Source: Actinopolymorpha pittospori (lineage in GTDB: Bacteria; Actinomycetota; Actinomycetes; Propionibacteriales; Actinopolymorphaceae). Taken from it: a DNA stretch of 64,000 bases. Under the pieces are notes generated by a model, which did not search any database, was not told the DNA's origin, and worked only from the letters and a program-made list of their open reading frames with translations. Positions 60,040 through 64,000 of the stretch are shown piece after piece (position 1 is the stretch's first letter; each line of letters starts with the position of its first letter). The position numbers and the translations under genes were made by a program. Location of the stretch: contig NZ_JADBEM010000001.1 of the NCBI RefSeq assembly GCF_014873875.1, positions 868,001-932,000 on the forward strand, given 5' to 3'.

Positions 60040-60540
60040 TGCCGGCCCGCGCCAGCCACGACTACAAGCGAGCCGGTACCTCCACCCTCTACGCGGCGCT
60101 CGACCTCACCACGGGCAAAGTTATCGGGTCACTGCACGCCCGGCACCGAGCCATCGAATTCAAGAAGTTCCTCGCCACCATCGACGCGCAGGTTCCCCCC
60201 GACCTGGCCGTGCACGTCGTCTTGGACAACGCCTCAACGCACAAGACCCCGACGATCAAACGCTGGCTGGCAGCCCATCCACGCTTCGTCTTGCACTTCA
60301 CCCCAACCAGCTCATCCTGGCTCAACCTCGTCGAGCGCTGGTTCGGCGAACTCACCACCAAGAAACTACGCCGCGGTACACACCGATCCCTCCGCGAACT
60401 CAACACCGACATCCGCAACTGGATCAAAAGCTGGAACGACAACCAGCGGCCCAACGTCTGGACGAAAACGGCAGACCAGATCCTCCAGACCATCACCCGA
60501 TACTGCACACGGATCGGCGGGGACCGTGGCGTCGATCTTT
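60040..60540 (+). mobile_element. IS630-family transposase, C-terminal fragment
   Basis: Plus frame: YKRAGTSTLYAALDLTTGKV, FLATIDAQVPPDLAVHVVLD, NASTHKTPTIKRWLAAHPRF, LHFTPTSSSWLNLVERWFGE. VVLDNASTH and SSSWLNLVE hold the second D and the final E of the DDE triad. The N-terminal half and first D are missing; it breaks off at both ends, in the response regulator gene on one side and in a second IS630 fragment on the other. Confidence 0.82.
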
Positions 60541-60720
60541 GCCAGGAACTTCTTGAACTCTGCGGCGCGGTGACGGCGGTGCAGCGCACTGATCACGGTC
60601 CCGTCGGCGGTGTTGAACGCCGCGAACAAGCTGGTGATCCCGTTCCGCACATAGTTGTGGCTAGGCCGCTCGGGCATGCCGGGCATCATCGGCGCACAGG
60701 CTGGGACCGGTTCAACGCCT
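60530..60720 (-). mobile_element. second IS630-type fragment, inverted
   Basis: Minus frame: MPGMPERPSHNYVRNGITSL, FAAFNTADGTVISALHRRHR, AAEFKKFLAKIDATVPAD. It corresponds to the same part of the transposase as the start of the plus-strand fragment (YKRAGTSTLYAAL, EFKKFLATIDAQVPPD) but is clearly a different element. The two meet tail to tail near 60530. Confidence 0.7.
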
Positions 60721-60776
60721 GTATCTGTGGCCGCTACCACGGGCCCGCTGGACAACCTTGCGTCGAGGTGGCTCGG

Positions 60777-61853
60777 TCAGGCGACCATCCACATGCTGAG
60801 TCTGCGGTACTGCTGAAGCCGCCCGTATCCGGCTGCCCGGGCGATGCCGGCAGGCGACAGCGCGTGCTCGAGCCGTCGACGTGCGGTGTCGACGTCGAGT
60901 TCCAGACCGACGGCGACGAGTTCGCTGTCGGTCGTGCTCACGGGGGCGCTCACGATGTGAATGGAAGTGCCGACAAGGTTCACGACGTACCCACGTACGC
61001 TGCGGCTGGACCGCACGGCCACGCGGCCCTTGATCCGGTAGGCACCCGGTGGCGGGTCCTCCAGTAGGTCGATGAGACGTCCCGGATCCACAGGGCCGGG
61101 GGACTGGACAGTTGCCGCGGCTGCGTGCTGGTGCCCGTCGTGGGGGTGCTCCTCACGGTGCGTCGCAAGAAATGGAAGCTCGTCGGGAAGATCCCGCGTC
61201 GACGCGACGTCGAACAGCAGGGCTGGGTCGATCCGGCCAGCCGAGGTGCGGACGATGTGGACGTTCGGGTTGGCCTCGCGGACCCGTTGCTCGATACGTG
61301 CGAGGGTCGCCTCGCGGTCGGCGGTGGGCAGCCGGTCACACTTGTTGATCACGACGAGCGAGGCCGCCGAGAACCTCGACGGGACCACGTCGCCGGTATC
61401 GACGGTGTTGAAGTACTCGACCGCGTCGACGACGTCGATGAGGCCTCCCGGCCGCATACCCTCAGCTGTGCTGAACTGGATCAGCGTAGCCAAGGCGAGA
61501 GGCTCAGCGACCCCGCTCGCCTCGACGATCACGACGTCCAGGCCCAGCCTGGGTCGGCTCAGTTTCTCCAGTGCCTGGTCGAACGCATCGTCATCGACCA
61601 GGCAGCACAGGCATCCACCGGCGAACGACGCAGGCTCGTCTACCTGACCGCTCACCATCGCGGCATCGACGTTGATGTCACCGAAATCATTGACCACGAC
61701 GCCGATGCGGGCGTCTGACTGCCGCAGCAGATGGTTCAGCAGCGTGGTCTTGCCCGCCCCGAGGTGCCCGGTGAGTGCCACCACCGGGAGAGTCGATGCA
61801 CGGGGTGGATTGGCGCTGCCGTGGGTGTTGATGATGCCAGACTCAGTTGTCAT
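60777..61853 (-). CDS. CobW-family zinc-responsive GTPase (COG0523)
   Basis: About 358 residues from ATG 61853. G1 motif LTGHLGAGKTTLLNHLLRQ; metal-binding FAGGCLCCLVDDDAFDQALE (CxCC); G3-like VVIVEASGVAEPLALATLIQ; G4 VVINKCDRLP; a His-rich stretch HREEHPHDGHQHAAAA before the C-terminal CobW_C domain (YRIKGRVAVRSSRSVRGYVV). Such proteins hand zinc to client enzymes when zinc is scarce. Its ATG overlaps the MFS stop by TGATG, so it belongs to the Zur-box operon. Confidence 0.9.
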   Translation of the reverse strand: MTTESGIINTHGSANPPRASTLPVVALTGHLGAGKTTLLNHLLRQSDARIGVVVNDFGDINVDAAMVSGQVDEPASFAGGCLCCLVDDDAFDQALEKLSRPRLGLDVVIVEASGVAEPLALATLIQFSTAEGMRPGGLIDVVDAVEYFNTVDTGDVVPSRFSAASLVVINKCDRLPTADREATLARIEQRVREANPNVHIVRTSAGRIDPALLFDVASTRDLPDELPFLATHREEHPHDGHQHAAAATVQSPGPVDPGRLIDLLEDPPPGAYRIKGRVAVRSSRSVRGYVVNLVGTSIHIVSAPVSTTDSELVAVGLELDVDTARRRLEHALSPAGIARAAGYGRLQQYRRLSMWMVA

Positions 61854-63171
61854 CACATTGGTTCCTTACCTGTGCGGGTGGAGAAATGGCGGGCGCTGGG
61901 CACCAGGCAGGCGATGGCCGGCGCTGCAAGGCAGACCCACCGCGCACACAGCGAGAACAGCCGTAGCGCCGAAGGCGTCGATGGCGGGTGGGCGATCACC
62001 GCGAGACCGATCGGCGGCAGCCCGTAGGACACCAGGAAGTCCAACGAAGAGACCCGTGCCAGCTTGCTAGGTGCGACCTCGCGTTGAGTGGCGGTGAACC
62101 ACGGCACGTTGAACAACTCGATTCCCATCCCGACCACTACGTAGGCCCCGACTATGAAGGTGGGATGGACCGCAAGCATCAGCACGAGCGGCGTGAACCC
62201 GTACAACGCCAGCCCGGCCAGAGCCACCCAGCCCTGGTTGCGCGGCCGCCAACGCGCCATGGTCACCGCGCCGATCAACGCTCCAACGGTGTAGCCGGTC
62301 ATGGCTCCCGCGAGCACCACCTCGCTGCCATAGCGGTCGCGGCTGACCAGTGGCAGCGTCACCCCCTGTCGCGGCATAGCCGGTGGCGATGACTGCTGTC
62401 AACGCGGCCAACCCGGCCAGGAACCACGGATGCCGGCGGGCCTCTCGAACCCCGTCGGCGAATTCGGCGACCAAGCCGACGCGCGCTGGCCCGGCCGCTG
62501 CCGCGTGCCGCCCGCGCGGAGATGCGAGCGCGGCGACCAGCCACAGCAGACCAGTACCAGCTAGAAGCGCCGTCGTAGCCAGGAATGCGCTGAGCAGCGT
62601 GGCGAGTCCCGGCCCGGCCAGAGTGGTGACAAGTACCGCCAGCGTCATCGCCGTGTTGGCCTGCTGCCGGCGCTCGGCGCCTACGACCTCGGCGGTCAGC
62701 GCCTGGAAGGCTGGCTGGAAGGCGCCCTGTCCGCAAACCCACGATGACGGCAGCCACGATCATCAGCCACACCGACCGGCCAACGCCCGCGGCGATCAGG
62801 GGGGATCCTGCCGCCGCGGCAAGCCCGGCCCAGAGCACGACCGCACGGCGCGAGTACCGGTCAGACAGCACACCACCCACCGCCACCGCGGCCAGGAACC
62901 CCAATGTCCGGGCTGCCAGCACCAAGCCGGGCGCCCACGCCGTCAGGGTGCGGTCGAGCACCCCGAGGCCGAGCACGAACGCACGAGTCCAGGTCGCCAG
63001 CCCCGAGGCCGTCGCGCCCGACCACAGCCGCAGGAACGTCAGCTCTTTGAGCACCGAGCGCGTACGGCCAGTTCCGACGCCGGTTGTGACGCGTGATCCT
63101 TGCACGCGAACTCCTGGGCTGTTCGTACGACTGACACTTGTTGCAAGCTGTTTGCGGATAGCTACTGGCAT
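61853..63171 (-). pseudogene. MFS transporter of the zinc-regulated operon, two frameshifts
   Basis: Frame one from ATG 63171: VLKELTFLRLWSGATASGLA, LGFLAAVAVGGVLSDRYSRR, VWLMIVAAVIVGL. A shift near 62735 leads to MTLAVLVTTLAGPGLATLLS and EFADGVREARRHPWFLAGLA, and a second near 62375 to TLPLVSRDRYGSEVVLAGAM and VPWFTATQREVAPSKLARVS, ending at 61853. Taken together a full 12-helix exporter of the enterobactin-exporter-like class is present, so either two recent frameshifts or sequencing errors are responsible. It lies directly under the Zur-like box and upstream of cobW-like. Confidence 0.8.
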
Positions 63172-63187
63172 GCGTGAAAGCCGATCC

Positions 63188-63210
63188 TAATGAGAACGGT
63201 TTTCATTATA
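63188..63210 (-). promoter_or_regulatory. Zur-like box overlapping a TATAAT
   Basis: Arms TAATGAGAAC (63188-63197) and GTTTTCATTA (63199-63208) differ from a perfect inverted repeat at one position; the form is that of actinobacterial Zur operators (TGAAAATCATTTTCA type). On the minus strand TATAAT (63210-63205) is a perfect -10 at the edge of the box, 34 bp before the MFS start. Zur-Zn binding would block transcription of the MFS-cobW pair. Confidence 0.8.
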
Positions 63211-63211
63211 C

Positions 63212-63619
63212 TATCGGACTGTTGGCCGCCTGCTGGCGTACGGGAAAGCTTGATGATGTTTGCCCGTTGCGGGCGATCGTCGCCATCAGTGTTGCGCTGT
63301 CCACCCGTTGGCGGCATGGGTCGGTTCAGCCGAGACCGTTGCGGGACCAACGGCGGCATCCCGGGCCGTGACGCTCCTCAGCTGTGGCCAGCGCTGACCT
63401 TCGCCCGACCACCGAAGCGCGCGGTCACGCTTGACCTGCCGTCGACCGCAACAGCGGCGGCGCTGGGCTTACCGGGCCTGATGGCCGGGACGTTCGGATG
63501 TCGTCGTGCCGTCATTCACCGAGAACTACACCAGGGACCGTGCAGCACCCGGGCCGAACTGTGTCAGCTCGGGTTGCCGCGCGTCGAAGTGACCGAGCAG
63601 CGGCTCCGTGCCGGCTGGA
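63212..63619. other. region upstream of the Zur box, no supported gene
   Basis: A plus frame near 63480-63640 (AVIHRELHQGPCSTRAELCQ, LGLPRVEVTEQRLRAGWINA) is protein-like but has no start, and I cannot place it. Confidence 0.3.
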
Positions 63620-63624
63620 TCAAC

Positions 63625-63790
63625 GCAAGCCGATGTTCACCCGATCCAGCCGCGGTGAGGCCCGGCCCGACCAGCTGGCCCCGTGCCGGACGGGGAAGTC
63701 CCGGGGCTGTCCGCGCGAGGCTCGCTGAGTGCTGTCGACCAGCTGATACCCGTGCTTGCGGTACAGCGAAATAGCGGCCGCGTTGTCGGC
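63625..63790 (-). pseudogene. GNAT acetyltransferase C-terminal fragment
   Basis: Minus frame DNAAAISLYRKHGYQLVDST, QRASRGQPRDFPVRHGA is the last helix and strand of a GNAT protein (N-x-x-A-x-x-L-Y-x-x-x-G-Y). It is fused in frame to the ZnuA-like remnant at about 63790, so it marks another rearrangement point. Confidence 0.6.
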
Positions 63791-64000
63791 CAAGGTAATG
63801 ACCTCGCCGTCGAAGGTGTCGCCGTAGATCGCGCACACGGAAAATGCCCTGCTCCCTCGCGACCTCGGTGAGCGTGGAGGACCGGGCGGCGAGGTTCGGC
63901 TCGAGGAACACCGCGGGCACGCCGAGGGTGTGGATGGTCTCGGTGAGCTTGCGCCGGTCGGCCAGCGACGCCTCGGTGGACGGGTTCGGGGTGACGAAAC
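63790..64000 (-). pseudogene. ZnuA-like metal-binding lipoprotein, fragment (5' end outside window)
   Basis: From the window edge: FVTPNPSTEASLADRRKLTE, TIHTLGVPAVFLEPNLAARS, STLTEVAREQGI, then after a +1 shift near 63843 VCAIYGDTFDGEVITLAD. Helix-strand order and PAVFLEPNLAARSSTL match the C-terminal lobe of Zn/Mn ABC-transporter binding proteins, where the terminal GD binds metal. It stops matching at 63790. The gene is broken, but it places zinc uptake next to the Zur-box operon. Confidence 0.65.

Noticed and set aside
1..64000. Prophage, conjugation, toxin-antitoxin or restriction-defence cluster
   Set aside because: No integrase, terminase, capsid, relaxase, toxin or nuclease motifs were seen in any frame.

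Overview
The window looks like accessory chromosome (or large-plasmid) DNA of a high-GC actinomycete. Codon use is strongly G/C in third positions, GTG starts and GTGA/ATGA stop-start overlaps are common, the Zur-type operator is of actinobacterial form, and many genes belong to actinobacterial families (ArsR-SRPBCC fusion, NhaA-DsbA fusion, DUF6510, DUF664/DinB, choice-of-anchor-P-like secreted protein). The genus cannot be fixed from the sequence. There is no rRNA, complete tRNA, replication gene, CRISPR array or phage structural gene.

Layout. 0-3 kb: CBS fragment, ArsB/NhaD-type permease, self-regulated ArsR-SRPBCC regulator and VOC protein. 3-6.1 kb: a secreted serine hydrolase split by a decayed IS110 element. 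6.2-10.6 kb: AraC and ArsR regulators, a secreted protein of unknown function, and TetR and IS481 remnants. 10.6-25.2 kb: almost all minus-strand small-molecule metabolism and efflux. It holds an esterase-oxidoreductase pair, RidA, a five-gene alcohol dehydrogenase-MFS-MFS-PEP mutase-like-NTF2 operon, a secreted alpha/beta hydrolase, TetR, NhaA-DsbA with an MFS paralogue, and a GNAT.

25.3-39.8 kb is the most interesting part: a redox-repair and detoxification island. It holds an ECF sigma factor, a sulfite-oxidase-like molybdoprotein with its flavin reductase and a DUF6510 zinc-ribbon protein, MsrB and MsrA, an SDR, two tandem quinone oxidoreductases, an NTF2-like protein, a cupin and a TetR. 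Several of its promoters carry copies of one inverted repeat, TGGAC-N6-GTCCA. A 0.47-kb divergent promoter block bearing three copies occurs twice (26.0-26.4 and 34.0-34.4 kb). The second copy drives a TetR-like protein that has kept the ligand domain but lost the DNA-binding domain. Between them lie wrecks of cysS, a transketolase gene, a second ECF sigma gene and an MFS gene, plus a MASE1 protein without an output domain.

40-45 kb: an iron-uptake pair (Dyp peroxidase EfeB and EfeO, no EfeU) and a Tat-exported phospholipase C. 45.3-50.7 kb: a compact phosphonate-use cluster with an ABC transporter (PhnC, PhnD, PhnE), a FAD-dependent aminophosphonate oxidase-like protein, and a divergent GntR regulator with a phosphonatase-like hydrolase. 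No C-P lyase genes are present.

51-60.8 kb: insertion-sequence territory. It contains one intact IS1380-family element, IS3 and IS630 fragments, broken DinB, YceI and methyltransferase genes, two RibD/DHFR-like reductases, and two tRNA-3'-end-like repeats that bracket 3.6 kb and resemble integration scars. 60.8-64 kb: a zinc-starvation unit with a Zur-like box overlapping a TATAAT, a frameshifted MFS gene and a CobW-type GTPase, next to a truncated ZnuA-like gene that runs off the end. Assignments are from reading sequence alone; no database search was run.
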